A stretch of DNA of 64,000 bases from Crocodylus rhombifer (taxonomy: Eukaryota > Chordata > Crocodylia > Crocodylidae), in the NCBI GenBank assembly GCA_038503035.1, contig JAVSML010025537.1, positions 66,304-130,303 of the forward strand, read 5' to 3'. Under the pieces are notes generated by a model. It saw nothing but the letters and a program-made list of their open reading frames with translations. It did not search any database and was not told where the DNA came from. Positions 36,600-48,445 of this stretch are shown piece after piece. The first letter of the stretch is position 1. Each line of letters starts with the position of its first letter. The position numbers and the translations under genes were made by a program.

Positions 36600-39500
36600 G
36601 AACACAAAGTCATTTAACTTAATTTAAAGTGTTAGAACTGGCGTTTTTCACTTCATCAAAGAAAAGCTCAATATAAATTAGAGCTGCAGCAGAAAAGACA
36701 TATCAGCTGTCTGCTGCCTTTTACCCAGGAGCAACAAGAATGTGTGCTTGGTATGGACATCTAGCACGAGTGCTAAGATCATTTCATCCTGTTATACATA
36801 AGACTCTGTGAAACATCATTTGAATAAAATATTTTATCCTAGCTAGGGATGACAAGTTTAAAAAAAACCCTCCATATATCCTCAGATTCCTTTTTAAACA
36901 GACTACTTTCTGGCTCACGCTGGAGCTGCATCATTTTCTGAAGGGGATTATATGCTGTAGCTACCTGTAATTGCAGAGCACTGGAGTTGATGGAGGTTTC
37001 TTCAGTCCTATATTTTTATCTTGTTGATATTTCTTCTGGCTGTGCTGCCATCAGATGTCAGGTGGGGGGGGGAAGTCAGATAAAAAATATATATATATTT
37101 TTAATTTAAAATGTTTATATTTAAATCGGGATTTGTAAAATAATTGTATTTAAAGATTAAATAGGATGTTTCACTTGTATGTTTGTTTTACTTTTCCCAT
37201 GTTGTGGAATTTAAATTACTAGAAGTGATGTTTTGCATTTGTTTTCTAAGCATTAGTAAAATTTTTAGGCTTTTATAGATTCCCCCCACCCCCCCGCTGT
37301 AAAAGCTCCATATTTAAAACATGCACATGATTGCTGAGAAGGATTCATATTGTGAGAACAAAACACATTACATTTGCAGCCACCATTACCTCCCAATATA
37401 TTGAACACAAGTCAAAAAGGCTGAAATGTTTCTACCCTGCTATATTCCACAACCTGAGTTTGCAATTTGAAGTCAGTGGGCCTTGTGCTCCAATGTCAGG
37501 TGTTTCTGAAAGGACCATATTAATGGGAGACTGCTCTGTCTGGAATTAACAATTCATCCTAGGGGAAAAAAAAACCCATAATACCTCTAGTTTCTTCAAA
37601 AGCGACTCTAACAAATCTTAGTAAAGCTAAAAGCTCAGTCTTCTACCAAGAAGAATGGGTGTGTTTTAAGAAAACCAAAAGTTTAGGAAAGAATGAAAAT
37701 TCAGCACAAAATGATGCCTAGTTAACACATAAATGTATTCATTACTTTAGAAGCAGTCTGTAAAATATATACATTTGAAGTGATGAGAGAGGTTCTGAAA
37801 TTCTAGCACTGAATTATGAGTTAGGATCCAGGCATCTCTTGTTAGGGTCAAGGCACTCCTCAGAAAATACCAGCTCTGAGCCTTGTCTTTTTTTAAAAAA
37901 AAAAAAAAAAATTAATAAAGTGATTCTTGTGTTACAAAGAACTCTGAAAAACCCAGAAATTTCTACCTTGTGAATCATTTGCAGGCATTTACACACATAA
38001 GTGTTGATACCCTGCATCATCCTTAAAAGAATCTCATGGCACCCCAAGGTGCTGTGGTACCCAAGCTGAGAGTCACTGGGTCAGGGTGCTCTTTGTGTTC
38101 AGAATCTATTGGTCCTGAGCAAACTAGAGACTTGTAAACTAATGATAGTATCATTAGTATTCAAATGCAATTATTAATCATGCAAATTCAGGTTAAAACA
38201 TCAGTTTTGTCTGGAAGACTGGGCTGTCAAGTCTGAACTAAATCTGTGTGGGATCGCACCTATGTGTAGGGAGAAATTACACCTGTAGTAGTGAAGTTTC
38301 TTTCAGGTAGAGAGAAGTTGGAGAGAATGCTCATTTATTTCTCCGATAACTTTGTAAGTGCTGGCCACATTGTCCATTTATTTTGCCAGGATAAAAGAGA
38401 CTCCATTGTAGGATTCCACTGATGCTTAGTGAAATAGTTATTAATTGTGGCCTCAGTAGACTCGGCATTCATCTGGGAGGAAAACATTCTGATCCTGAAT
38501 CTGCTTGATCTAAAATATCAAACAGTGCCCTGTGCCATGGCCACCAGTCAGTTTTGTGAGTGTATGAAACCCTCATTGCGTTGTATTAGATTTTCTATTG
38601 CCTAATTAATCTAGCACCTCTCACCTATTGTTCTTTTCCTTCCCGCCCCCCCTTACCTTTTGGGTTAATTCACCACTCATGAATGTGAGAAAAGAGCAGT
38701 ACTTATTTGAACCAGCTATGCCAATGGGCATCATGAAAAACTTCCTTGCACATCTGTGCTGTTGCCTTGTGGCCTTCCTATCTCCTTACTTATTTTTTGT
38801 CAACCAGAAGCTGCTAACCTTTTCCTCAATTGCTGACGTGAACAACTACGAGGCCAAATCATGACATCCTGATTCAGTTTTTACCAAGACAAGCCTCTCT
38901 CTGGATGTTCTGCCTGGATAATAGTTGAGTAAATACTGCATTAAGGACTTCAAGATTTGGTCCTAAAAACTGAAACAGAAAACAAAAAAAAACAAACAAA
39001 ATGAAAACAAAAATCATTTCCACATGTGCATTTGATTTTGGACTGATGAAAAATTAGATAAGAGGATTCCCTTTTTTTGTCACAGCTCCATCCTGTCATG
39101 CCTGGCAACTCCCCCTCTCCCAGTGTAAGAGCAACAACTGGATTTCAGGTAGGCAATGGATCACTGAATTGTCACTCCATTATTACCAGAATTTCTGTGC
39201 GTCTGCATGAGACCTATTGCCCCTTGCCTTTCATAGTCTGTGGGCTGACTTAGCTGCTTCAGTCTGGTTTTTGGGGGGGTATTTTTTGGTCTTTTTGTAT
39301 CTTTTTCCTGTGTCTGTTAACTCCTACCTGAGAGAATAATAGAAAAATAGGGCTGGAAAGGCCCCATGCCTCATGCAGCAGGTGATAGGGAATGCCCACG
39401 TGATTGGTGCAATGGGGGAGTATCATGGTGGGGGAAAGGTGCCTGTGGCCTGTGCTGATGAAGCTCCATCTCATTCAGCCCCTGCTGGTGTGGCCTACAG

Positions 39501-39600
39501 AGCCACTAAGTAATTGGATACCCCTTAGTCCATGCCCCTGATCGAGGCAGAATCATCCCTGCCTAAACCACCCTAAGCAAGTGTTTTGTCAAAGCTATTC
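36600..39600. other. unique AT-rich sequence, no feature seen
   Basis: Small homopolymer runs only (g-run near 37063, c-run near 37290, a-run near 37896-37911). No gene, RNA or repeat could be supported. Confidence 0.4.
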
Positions 39601-39651
39601 TTAGACCTACATAGTTTCATAGTTTCTAGGGTCGGAAGGGACCTGAGCAGA

Positions 39652-39864
39652 TCATCTAGTCCAACCCCCTGCCATGGCAGGAAAGAGTACTGGGGTCAAA
39701 CGATGTTCATCTAACCTCCTCTTAAACACCCCCGGGGTAGAAGCCTGCACCACTTCTCTTGGAAGCTGGTTCCAGACCCTAGCTGCCCTGACCATGAAGT
39801 AGCGCCTCCTGATATCTAACCTAAACCTACCCTCTGCCAGCTTGTGACCGTTATTCCTGGTCAC
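39652..39864 (-). pseudogene. CR1 ORF2 C-terminal tail (frameshifted)
   Basis: This 70-codon segment reads [20 protein letters not shown] and WNQLPREVV, the conserved last part of CR1 ORF2 after the RT domain, ending in TGA close to the 3' UTR. It lies in a different frame from the RT segment at 39926-41005; the shift falls between 39865 and 39925. The same tail is intact in the plus-strand copy at 54654-55124. Confidence 0.8.
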
Positions 39865-39925
39865 TCCTGGTGGTGCTCAGGGGAACAGTGACTTCCCCAA
39901 TGCCTGCTGGTCCCCCCTGACTAGT

Positions 39926-41005
39926 TTATAACACACCACAAGATCCCCCCCTCAGCCTTCTCTTGTGGAGGCTGAACAGGTTCAGGTCCCGCAGCCTCTC
40001 CTCATAGGGCCTGCCCAGTTGTCCCCTGATCATACGAGTGGCCCTCCTCTGGACCCTCTCCATGCTGTCCACATCCCTCTTGAAGTGCAGCACCCAGAAC
40101 TGAACGCAGTACTCCAACTGCGGCCTGACCAGTGCCGCATAGAGGGGAAGGATCACCTCCCTGGACCTGCTCGAGATGCATCTGTGGATGCATGCCAAGG
40201 TGCGGTTGGCCATCCTGACTGCATCCCCACACTGCCGGCCCATGTTCATCTTGGAGTCAATGATGATCCCAAGATCCTTTTCCGCCTCCGTGCTGACAAG
40301 AGGGAAGTTCCCTAACCTGTAGGTATGGTGCTGGTTGTTCCTCCCCAGGTGCATCACCTTGCACTTGTCTGTGTTGAAACCCATCCTATTCTTGTCCGCC
40401 CACCCTTGTAACCTGTCTAGGTCTGATTGTAGCCTGTTGCATCCTTCTAGTGTGCCCATGTCCTCCCACATCTTAGTGTCATCAGCAAATTCGAACAGGG
40501 TGCTTTTTACCCCCTCGTCCAAATCACTGATGAAGATGTTGAACAGTGCGGGCCCGAGGACTGAGCCCTGCAGAACCCCACTGCCCGCGTCCTTCCAGGT
40601 TGAGAAGGACCCATCCACTACCACCCTCTGGGTGCGGCCCTCCAGCCAGCTGGCGACCCATTTGACTGTGTGGGTGTTGACACCACAGCCCCCTAGTTTC
40701 TTAATGAGAACAGGGTGAGAGACAGTGTCAAAAGCCTTCCAGAAGTCCAGGAAGACTACGTCCACTGCTACCCCTGCATCTAATGATCTGGTGATCTGAT
40801 CGTAAAAGGCCACCAGGTTGGTCTGACAGGACCTGCCACTGATGAACCCGTGCTGGTTGCCCCTAAGCATGCAGTCCCCTGCTGGCCCCTCCTGGATGTG
40901 TGCCAGCATAACTTTTTCAAACAGCTTGCCTAGGATCAAGGTAAGACTAACTGGCCTATAGTTTCCCGGGTCTTCCTTCCTGCCTTTTTTGAAGATGGGG
41001 ACCAC
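39926..41005 (-). pseudogene. CR1 ORF2 reverse transcriptase segment, 359 codons open
   Basis: The uninterrupted frame covers the RT core of CR1 ORF2, which copies element RNA onto nicked target DNA. It reads YRPVSLTLILGKLFEKV at residues 16-32, RT motif A FLDFWKAFDTV with Asp at residue 87, motif B GSVLGPALFN near 148-157, and motif C FADD at 173-176 with both aspartates kept. The thumb and connection region follow (MGFNTDKCKVMHLGR; SRSREVILPLYAALVRPQLEYC). The listed start is only the first Met in the open stretch; the real ORF2 began upstream in the endonuclease. The frame is lost at the C-terminal end. Known for the family: endonuclease plus RT perform target-primed reverse transcription. 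Intact catalytic residues over 359 codons point to a relatively recent insertion. Confidence 0.9.
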
Positions 41006-41033
41006 ATTGGCTCTCTTCCAGTCCTCCAGTACC

Positions 41034-42149
41034 TCACCAGAGCACCACGAGTGCTTGTAAAGCCATGCCAGGGGACTTGCAATGACCTCGGCCAGGTTCT
41101 TTTAGAACTCTAGGGTGGAGATCATCTGGACCGGCTGACCCAAATACGTCCCACCCCTCCAGAAGCTCCCTAACTAAATCCTTGCTAACCCGTGGCCCAG
41201 GTGTGCCTCCCCTGGGGTCCGAGGGGGGCCCAGCAGGGAGGTGGCTGTTCTGGTCCCTACTTAGGAAGATGGAGGCAAAGGAATTGTTAAACATGTTAGC
41301 TTTGCCGTCTGGTGTGATGACCACATTTCCCAACGCGTCCTGCAAGGGCCCCACATTACCTGGGACCTTCTTTTTACCTCCTATGTATTTAAAAAAGGAC
41401 TTCTTATTGTCCTTAATCTGGGAAGCTAGTCCCAGTTTCATCTCCACCTTGGCCTTCCTAACTACCCCCCTACATCCCCAAGCAACTACAGAATAGTCCT
41501 CCCTGGTGATAACCCCTTCATTCCATTGGGTGTAAGCCTCCTTTTTAGCAAGGAGACATTCCCAGATGCTTTTGGTGAGCCAGGGAGGCTTGTGTGCTCT
41601 CCTGCTCCCTTTGATCCTCATTGGGATTACCTTTCTTTGGGCTTGGAGGATTGTCTCCTTAAGGAGTGACCACTCTCCTTGGACACCTGGCTCCCCTCCC
41701 CTCCAGGACCTCAGCGCTTCTCCAACTATCCTCCTTAGCTTGTTGAAGTCTGCCCTCCTAAAATCTAGGGCCGCTGCCTTACTGCATGCCTTTGCCACCT
41801 TGCCCTGGATGGTGAATTCCAGCACGCGATGATCGCTGTCGCCCAGGTGGTCAAGCACCCACAGCCCCCTCACCAGGTCATCACCTGTGGCCAGCACTAG
41901 GTCCAACAAGGCGTCTCCCCTGGTGGGGCTGTGCACCTCCTGGGTTACATGGAGGTCCTGCACTCTGGCCAAGAACCTACATGAGCGTTCAGACCTGGCT
42001 GACTGTTGTTTCCAGCAGATGTCTGGGAAGTTCAGGTCCCCCATGACTACCACATCCTTAGCCTTAGCCTTCACTACCTCTGTGAGCTGACCCACAAATT
42101 CCTGATCAAGCTTTTCTCCCTGGTTGGGAGGTCTGTAGTAGACTCCCAC
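41034..42149 (-). pseudogene. CR1 ORF2 endonuclease (C-terminal part) and linker
   Basis: A 371-codon open segment. It starts at GVYYRPPNQ and has MGDLNFPDICW at residues 36-46, the Asp/Asn motif of AP-endonuclease-like LINE nucleases, then GDSDHRVLEF near 103-112 with the catalytic Asp-His pair. After about residue 115 comes the long linker before RT (RIKGSRRAHKPPWLTKSIWE; AWGCRGVVRKAKVEMKLGLASQ), ending in PDDLHPRVLKE. This protein nicks target DNA for priming. The N-terminal endonuclease part is in another frame (42433-42152) because of a small deletion next to residue 1, and the frame shifts again before RT near 41005-41034. Confidence 0.9.
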
Positions 42150-42151
42150 CG

Positions 42152-42433
42152 TTAAGTCTCTTTCCCCTCGACTGCCTTGTACTCTCTAACCCAAAGCACT
42201 TCAGAGTGCCCCTCCCCTGACTCCTTGCTAATTGACGAGGATGTGTATTCCTCCTTAAAATAGAGCGCCACACCCCCACCTCTCTTTCCTATCCTGTCCC
42301 TCCTGTACAGCCGATAGCCCTTGACATTCACCGCCCAATCATGCGTTGCGTCCCACCACATTTCTGTAATCCCCACTACGTCCGGGCTGGTGTCAGCCAG
42401 CAGGAGGGTGAGTTCCTCCTGCTTGTTACCCAT
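42152..42433 (-). pseudogene. CR1 ORF2 endonuclease, N-terminal part
   Basis: Starts MGNKQEELTLLLADTSPDVV, probably at or near the genuine ORF2 start. It contains GITEMWWD (residues 21-28), carrying the catalytic Glu of the endonuclease, and KRGGGVALYFKEEYTS. It ends at a stop immediately before the GVYYRPP motif, which lies in the next frame. The corresponding place in the copy at 52.8 kb has a few more bases, so a small deletion here explains the break. Confidence 0.88.
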
Positions 42434-42636
42434 ACTACGAGCGTTTGTGTAGAGGCATTTGAGGCCTCCTGAGGATGTGTGTACTGACCCCTTAGTCCCA
42501 GCATTACCCTGGCCCCTATCTCTTACCTGTTTATTCGCTTCGCTTGTTGGTCTGGGCTGGGCTGTAGTTGTGGGTGCTGTTTGGTCTGGCAGTCTGATGT
42601 TTCCTCTGCCCTCATCTTCCCCTTCACCCGACGAGC

Positions 42637-43158
42637 CTAGTTTAAAGCCTGCCGGAGGAGGTCCGCCAACCTAGAAGAGAACACACGCCCACCTTTAGGG
42701 GAAAGGTGGAGCCCATCCCATCCCAGCATGTCTCTCATCATGATGTGCCGGTCATGGCTGAGGAAACCAAAGCCCTCCTCGAAGCACCGTTCCTGCAGCT
42801 GCCAGTTGGTCTCCGTGATGCACATTTCATGTCATCTGCCTCATCCACTCACTGGCAGGATAGAAGAGAAAACCACCTGTGTGCCCATCTCCTTCAGCAC
42901 GCACCCCAGAGCATGGTAGTCCTCCATCAAGCGATCAGGGCTCCTTCTGGCCGCATCGTTAGTGCCCACGTGGACTAGGACCATGGGGTAATAATCAGTG
43001 GGCTGGATTACAGTTTGGAGCATCCCTTTCACGTCCTGAATCCTCGCTCCAGGTAGGCAGTATACCTCGCGTGCCAAGGGGTCCCGGCAACAGATGGGGC
43101 CCTCCGTACCTCTGAACAATCCCATCACACAACTGCTAGGCAAAAGGCCACAAAACAC
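42637..43158 (-). pseudogene. CR1 ORF1 esterase (SGNH-hydrolase) domain
   Basis: Two overlapping minus frames together show the C-terminal half of CR1 ORF1. The first (43158-42841) has LPGARIQDVKGML and LVHVGTNDAARRSPDRLMED, where GTND is the block III motif of SGNH hydrolases. The second (42825-42637) has GWDGLHLSPKGGRVFSS, whose Asp-x-x-His pair is the block V catalytic motif, and ends LLRQALN-stop. The shift lies near 42830. CR1 ORF1 proteins with an esterase domain are known from vertebrates; the protein binds element RNA and its esterase role is unclear. The N-terminal zinc-binding part and the block I serine region are missing or unrecognised. Confidence 0.85.
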
Positions 43159-43259
43159 AAAAATACCCTAACTTGCTACTGGTACAGCATGGGATGAGGG
43201 CACCATCAATGCCTGGCTGTTGTAGGAACAGGAAAGAGTTTGTTACAATGTACTTGAGA

Positions 43260-43630
43260 CATTCAAGGAACAGGACTATTGCCCACATATGCCCCTACAG
43301 AGGATGGCAAAAACCCTAGCATCCATACTGATCTGAACATGGGGCAAAATTCCTGTCTGATCCAAAAATGTGGTGGTTTTTCTGACCCTGAGCAGAGGAG
43401 CAAAATTCTCTAACCAGGAACCTCCAGACTTGTTCATCCCAGCATGAGCAATGACACACCCCACTCAATTCCCAGCCTTGGCTGCTGCCAACACCCAATG
43501 TTTCTGCGAAAGGTGAAAAAAATCCCTGCCACCTGCAACAACAGAAAGGGAAAAAATTCCTTCCGGGCCACTCGTGGCAACAGTAAAGCCTAGAAACATG
43601 GAGGAGGAACAAACATGCTCTATTCTGCAT
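43260..43630 (-). mobile_element. CR1 3' UTR-like fragment
   Basis: Reverse-complement relative of the plus-strand CR1 3' UTR at 31.1-31.45 kb. Shared order: a ggaatttttccctttc-type block, a ttggctgctgcc-type block and a ttttgccatcctctgt-type block. Some of its minus frames are open by chance. Confidence 0.5.
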
Positions 43631-43899
43631 TGCAAACACAGCTCCATATATCACAAAAACTAACTGGAGAACCAGGACTCCCCTCTCTATCATCCTTTCC
43701 CCTCCATAAACTTATCCCAGCTCCTTTCATCTTTTTTAAATACTGAGCCAACTGTAGAGCTCTGTTGCTTTCTCCTGCTGCTGAGCATGTACCTCTCTGA
43801 TTGCCACCTGCTTTAGGATGCAGAGTTTTTCTCATTATCTCCAAGTGATGCATGTGTTGGGGGTCTCTTGGGCTTGTAACTATTGCCTTTCACAGTACA

Positions 43900-44010
43900 C
43901 TCTTACATATCCATGGCCAATGCTTATCTAACAGCTTGAAAATATTCAGGGAAGGAGATTCCACAATTTCACTTTCTTCTTGTTTTCTTGTCAGTAGGCT
44001 ATCCTGCTTC
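43900..44010 (-). mobile_element. old CR1 3' end fragment
   Basis: cttgaaaatattcagggaag followed by gagattccacaatttc matches the CR1 block at 6135-6170 (cttgaaaatttctgggactg, gagagtccacaactttc) in the same orientation. Short and diverged. Confidence 0.45.
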
Positions 44011-46440
44011 TGCAAGAGAAGGATGGAAGTAGCTCAGGACAGGCTGAAAAGTGGCTTACTCAGGCCAAACCCAGGCAAGAGACAGATGATGCTGGCAGGA
44101 AGAAGGAAGCACTTGCCATTCCCTCTGCTTGAAATTACCTAACCACACATTAAGTACGTTCACAGACTTGAATTCCTTACTGATATCAGAGGCAGGGAAA
44201 GCCAGTAGCGTAAACTTCTTTCATTCTTTTGGTGAGTGAACAGAAGACCAACCCCTGCCTTATCCGACACAGGCCTAACTAAGGTATTCCCTACACTTGT
44301 GGTAATGAGAGCTGAATGCATTCACTGAACTAATAATTTGGTTCATGATCCTTCTGATTAAACATGTCAGTTTTTTTAAAACAACAATTTTCCTGGAAGA
44401 GATATTTTAAAAACAAGGAAAACAAAAATAAAGGACAAATCAAAACACGAATTTTGAACGGACACTATAAAGATGTCTTAATCATTTGATGCATGTCAGT
44501 TTATTATTTGCCATTTCTAAGCAAAAGCCTCTGTGGGTGGCAACCATCCCTTATTGTGGACAAAACTCAATGTTAGCCATCATCTCAGCTAAACACTTCA
44601 AAGCTTGTTCCTTTGATTCTGCACTGGACCAGCAGAATTCCCAGCCCATCCAACACAACTATAACATATATCCCCAAAACATGGAAGATATTGTATTTAG
44701 TAGTTTAGAAATGTAATCTTCGTTGCTAAGCAAGAAAGAAATTTGCACCTCCCTGACTGACATCAGACACTTCCAGGGAAGAAGCCTGCCTAATCTGCAC
44801 ATCACAGAACAAATCTCACAAAAGGACTCTGAAGTGCCCAGGGGAATAAACTGCCATCTTCTACCTCCCCTGTGCAAATGAAGTTTCTTTTCTAGCTGGC
44901 CGAACTTTTACAATCTTTTGGTTCTCCTCAGCCAGAAGAAGGATGTTTAGAAAAGAAAACTTGCGAAGAAAGAAAAAATTTTTGCTACTATTTAGTCTAA
45001 TAAAAGATATCGCTTCTGACCCCAAAGCTTTGTTTATCTCTCTTTCTTAGACCAACATGGCTATAACATATATCCCAGCCCATCCTCTAACATTTGTGAG
45101 TAGATATGAGATTTTGTCTTCGTTATAACAGTTCTTGTCCCTATTGTTCTATCTTTTTAAGATTAGAGAAATGTAAGGATGTTGTATTCCATTTGATTTC
45201 TGGGCTAGTCTCTCTGATTTCTTTGGGGGGTGATTGCCCAATTTGTGCTTTTACAGGAGCGAAAATCAAGTGATTACACTGAAAATCTGTCTTGACAGAC
45301 ATGTGTCTGCAAAGTGCAGTCTTTCATCACTACCTCACATCTGTTATCTTCAGCTTGTTCTCTTCAGAGCTAAAAGAAAGGTACCTTCTATTCAGATAAT
45401 AATAATTCTTATCCCTGATTTCTCTCTTTTTTTTTGAAGCCAGGATGATGGAGTATACAAGCATATATCTACTCAGGAACACAGATTTCCACCCTACCAT
45501 GCTGCTGTTAAGTAAAGTATACAGCACAGCTCTACAGTGATGAATCTCCTAACTTTAGCTCTATATGACAAGAGGCATACACCATGTTTTTTATACTATC
45601 ACGGTGCTTTCCATTCTGAAGCACTTTTTAGAATTCTTTACAGCAGTGTTATTGTTTGGTTACAATTAGCAATTTTAATAGTCCCTCCCTTCTCCTTTTT
45701 ATTACCACATACTTTCCTTTGAAACCTTATTACTGGTATCCTATTGATCCCTTTCTGGCACTGGCACTATATTTGAGACAGAAGTATTCTCACTTCTATT
45801 CAATAACTTGAAAGAAACGGTGATTTAAAGAAAGATACTTAGCATAGAAAACTCATAAACTTCCACCTAAATAAGCAGTTACAGAAGAGCAGATGTTTTT
45901 AGATTGCATTGGTAAATGGTGCAGTGTTATAGGCCAATCAATACAGTTAATGCTAATTGTAATGTACTTTTGTCAAAACAATGCTTTATCTTAAAGTTAA
46001 TTTCTGATTTATATCACTTTCATAAAGTAATTCTGAAAACCTCGTTCTTATTGCATTCAGTTCCTGCTAATGGGAAACCAGCAACATTTAAATATTAATC
46101 AGTCTCAAGTATTTTAAAACAAAGTTCAGTATATTTGTGGAGAGAACATGTCAGACATTTACAGAATGATTTTTCCTCCCTAATGGCCATGAGTCAAGTA
46201 GTTTGGCTCAGTAAGGGTAAGGGCTTCCAAGGCAGAGAGGTCTCAAACTCATTGCTCGTCTTCTTTATACTATTTCTACTTGAGTGTAATTCCATTAGTT
46301 TCAGTGGACTACATTTCTTATTTATGTCAGTGCAGCAGGAAAATTAGGTCTTCTCTGCTTGTTGTCAATAGCATGATTTTTTTTTTCTTGCTTACACTTT
46401 CTAATACACTGTTTACATTATAAAATTTAGGCCTTTTGGA
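44011..46440. other. mostly unique sequence; one dispersed repeat
   Basis: At 44990-45075 lies a copy of the repeat with tctaataaaagatatcgc and agaccaacatggctata (see 17541-17675). The rest is AT-rich unique sequence without gene support. Confidence 0.5.
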
Positions 46441-46459
46441 CCACCAGGGGAGGTGCATC

Positions 46460-46560
46460 TACAAGTGCAAATAATCCAGGAGCAGTTTACTCTACTCTAG
46501 GGTAAAGTACTCTAGAGTAAACTCTCCTGGACATGTGTCCACATATGCTGGACGCGGGAG
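46460..46560. repeat. small inverted repeat near left transposon edge
   Basis: ccaggagcagtttactct and agagtaaactctcctgg face each other around actctagggtaaagtactct. It could be a subterminal transposase-binding site or a small independent MITE. Confidence 0.6.
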
Positions 46561-46794
46561 AAGATTTGCTGCTCCTCGCAGCAGACAGCTCCCACTCCCT
46601 GTAGCAGACAAGGGAAGCTCTAGACTCCCCCTGGGTGCTAGCCCAGGGACCAGGAGACAGCTGTTTCCTGGCAGGGGCTGGGAAATTGCTCCCTGCCCCC
46701 GGGAGCTGCCTGCTGCCAGGGTAGGCTCTGCCACTGGAGACAATGTCTCCCTGCCCCGGCAGCACAGAGCTTCCAGCCCCCACTTTGCAGTCAT

Positions 46795-47165
46795 GGGGCC
46801 AGCGCTAGGAAATTCTTCTCTCCAGCCCCAGCTTCGTGGTCATGGAGCTGGCACTGGGAGATCCTTATCTTATCCTTATCCTGGAGCTGGCACTGGCAAA
46901 TAAGGATGTCCCAGTGCTGAGTCCACGCCTGCAGAGCTGGCACTGGGAGAGAAGAATCTCTCAGCACCAGTCCTGTGACTGTGGGATTCAGGCTGGGAGA
47001 TCAGGATCTCCCAGCCTGGGCTCCCTGACCACAGGGCTTAAGCTGGGATCTGTATCTCCCAGCCCTGTGACCACAGAGCTGCAGCTGGGATCTCCCTGTG
47101 GTTAGATCTGTATCTCCCAGCCCTGTGACCACAGAGCTGCAGCTGGGATCTCCCTGCTGCTATGG
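46795..47165 (+). repeat. GC-rich tandem repeat, includes exact 58-bp period
   Basis: Units built from ctgggatctccc and cagagctggcactggg recur several times. The clearest pair starts at 47047 and 47105 (gatctgtatctcccagccct...), identical for about 50 bases at a period of 58. It lies just upstream of the transposase relic and has probably replaced or obscured its N-terminal coding part. Confidence 0.75.
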
Positions 47166-47239
47166 CAGGGAGACATTGTCCCTGCCTGGGCTCTGGTGGT
47201 GGAGTAGGCAGCTCCTGGGGGTACAGAGCAATCTTATGG

Positions 47240-47780
47240 AGGCCCATGGACACCACCTCTATAATAGCCAAAGGGGATTCCACTCTGTGGTCCTACAGGC
47301 CGTCATAGACCACTGGGACACATTCAAGCATGTGAGCACCAGCTGGGCAGGCATTGAACACAATGTCTGGGTCTTTTAGCACTCTGGCCTGGTGGGACTC
47401 ATGGAGAGTGGGCACTTTGTGCCAAGGCTGCTGGACCTGTAGCTGGTTGCCATGGCTGTCCTACCCCTGCTTACTGGGGACTCTGCCTACCTGTTTCTGC
47501 CCTGGCTAATGATGAGGCCCTAAGACCAGCCCCCTGGACCCCCACCAGGCCCACTTTAACTGATGCCTGGGCTGGACCCACGTGCTGGTTGAGTGCACCT
47601 TCACCCACCTCAAAGGCCGCTGGCACTCCCTCACTCCCCTGGATCATCATCGCAGCCTGTGTGCTGCATAATATCTATGAGATCTGGGGAAAATTGTTCC
47701 ATGAGGTCTGGGCAGAGGAGACAGAGGCAGCAGGAACACCAGCTGTGGTGACAGCAACAGCAGCAGGTCCCCCATGCTGA
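47240..47780 (+). pseudogene. PIF/Harbinger transposase (HARBI1-like), C-terminal half
   Basis: Relic of a DDE transposase of the PIF/Harbinger superfamily, which cuts and pastes the element at TWA targets. In order on the plus strand: RGFHSVVLQAVIDHWDTF (about 47272-47325); SWAGIEHNVWVF (about 47340-47378), which corresponds to the family's W-G-x-x-HDARVF block; GDSAYLFLPWLM (about 47479-47514), close to the family's GD-x-AYPLLPWL motif; VECTFTHLKGRWHSL (47588-47632), with the catalytic Glu; and IIAACVLHNIYEIW plus FHEVWAEETE (47643-47720), the typical C-terminal end. The second catalytic Asp is Asn (HN instead of HD). Stops at 47378 and 47441 and frame changes near 47635 show it is dead. 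The first catalytic Asp is not found upstream, where a tandem repeat lies. Confidence 0.85.
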
Positions 47781-48109
47781 GCCGCAAGGAGAGCTGAGCA
47801 CTCACCTGTAGTGGCCAGGGCACTGGGTATGGGAGGCTTCTTTAGACACATGTTCAAAGAAGAAAAACTTATTCCTATCACAGCTAACCCCACTCCTCTC
47901 CCCTTTCCCCCCTCAATACATACAGCCCCTCTCCCTGCCAAAAAAGAGCCCCTCCACCATCTTCCCCACCCACCAACAATAAAAAAAACCTCTCTTTCCA
48001 GTGTGAAAACTATTTACAAGGTCTGGTTTTTGCTGTCCTGAAGTGGGGGGCCATGGAGTGGGGGTGCCTAGAAGGCAGAGCTCAGGAGAAGGTGGTCAGC
48101 ACCCTGGCC

Positions 48110-48445
48110 TCAGGCTGTTCCCCCATGGGTGCACATGTCACAGCATGTGGGGCAGCCAGACAGCTCACCTGGAACACCTCTTCCTGGGTGATTTTTCTCT
48201 GCCTTCCTCCTCTCCTCCTGGGCTAATTCCTCTTGCTGCCTGGCCCATGCATCATCTGCCCACTCCTTGGCCACTGCCACCAGCCACTGGAGGAGGAGGG
48301 TCCTGTCTTGTGTGCACCTCTGGCACAGCCAGAGCATCTGGAGGGCCCCAGCAGTGGGCAGCTGTGTCCCTGAGCCCATATCCTCACTGGCCACTCTGGA
48401 CTTTCCCCTGCATCCAGATGCTGGGTCTGCAGAGTCAGGGGACAT
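48110..48445 (-). pseudogene. Harbinger Myb-like protein, C-terminal region
   Basis: The minus frame has CTQDRTLLLQWLVAVAKEWA and ARQQEELAQEERRKAEK, a charged helical tail of the type that ends Myb/SANT-like Harbinger accessory proteins. It lies on the same strand as the SANT domain at 49.8-50.0 kb and convergent to the transposase, whose end is 330 bases away. The 1.2 kb between this tail and the SANT region may be an intron or inserted sequence. Assignment rests mainly on position, so confidence is moderate. Confidence 0.5.

Larger units (their letters stand above)
39605..43190 (-). mobile_element. CR1 LINE, best preserved copy (5' truncated)
   Basis: A 3.6-kb CR1 on the minus strand in the expected order: ORF1 esterase part (43158-42637), endonuclease (42433-41034), reverse transcriptase (41005-39926), C-terminal tail (39864-39652) and 3' terminus near 39610-39660 (rc of catctagtccaaccccctg). 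ORF1 lacks its N-terminal part, so the copy is 5' truncated. A few frameshifts separate long open segments. The least decayed CR1 in the window. Confidence 0.92.
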
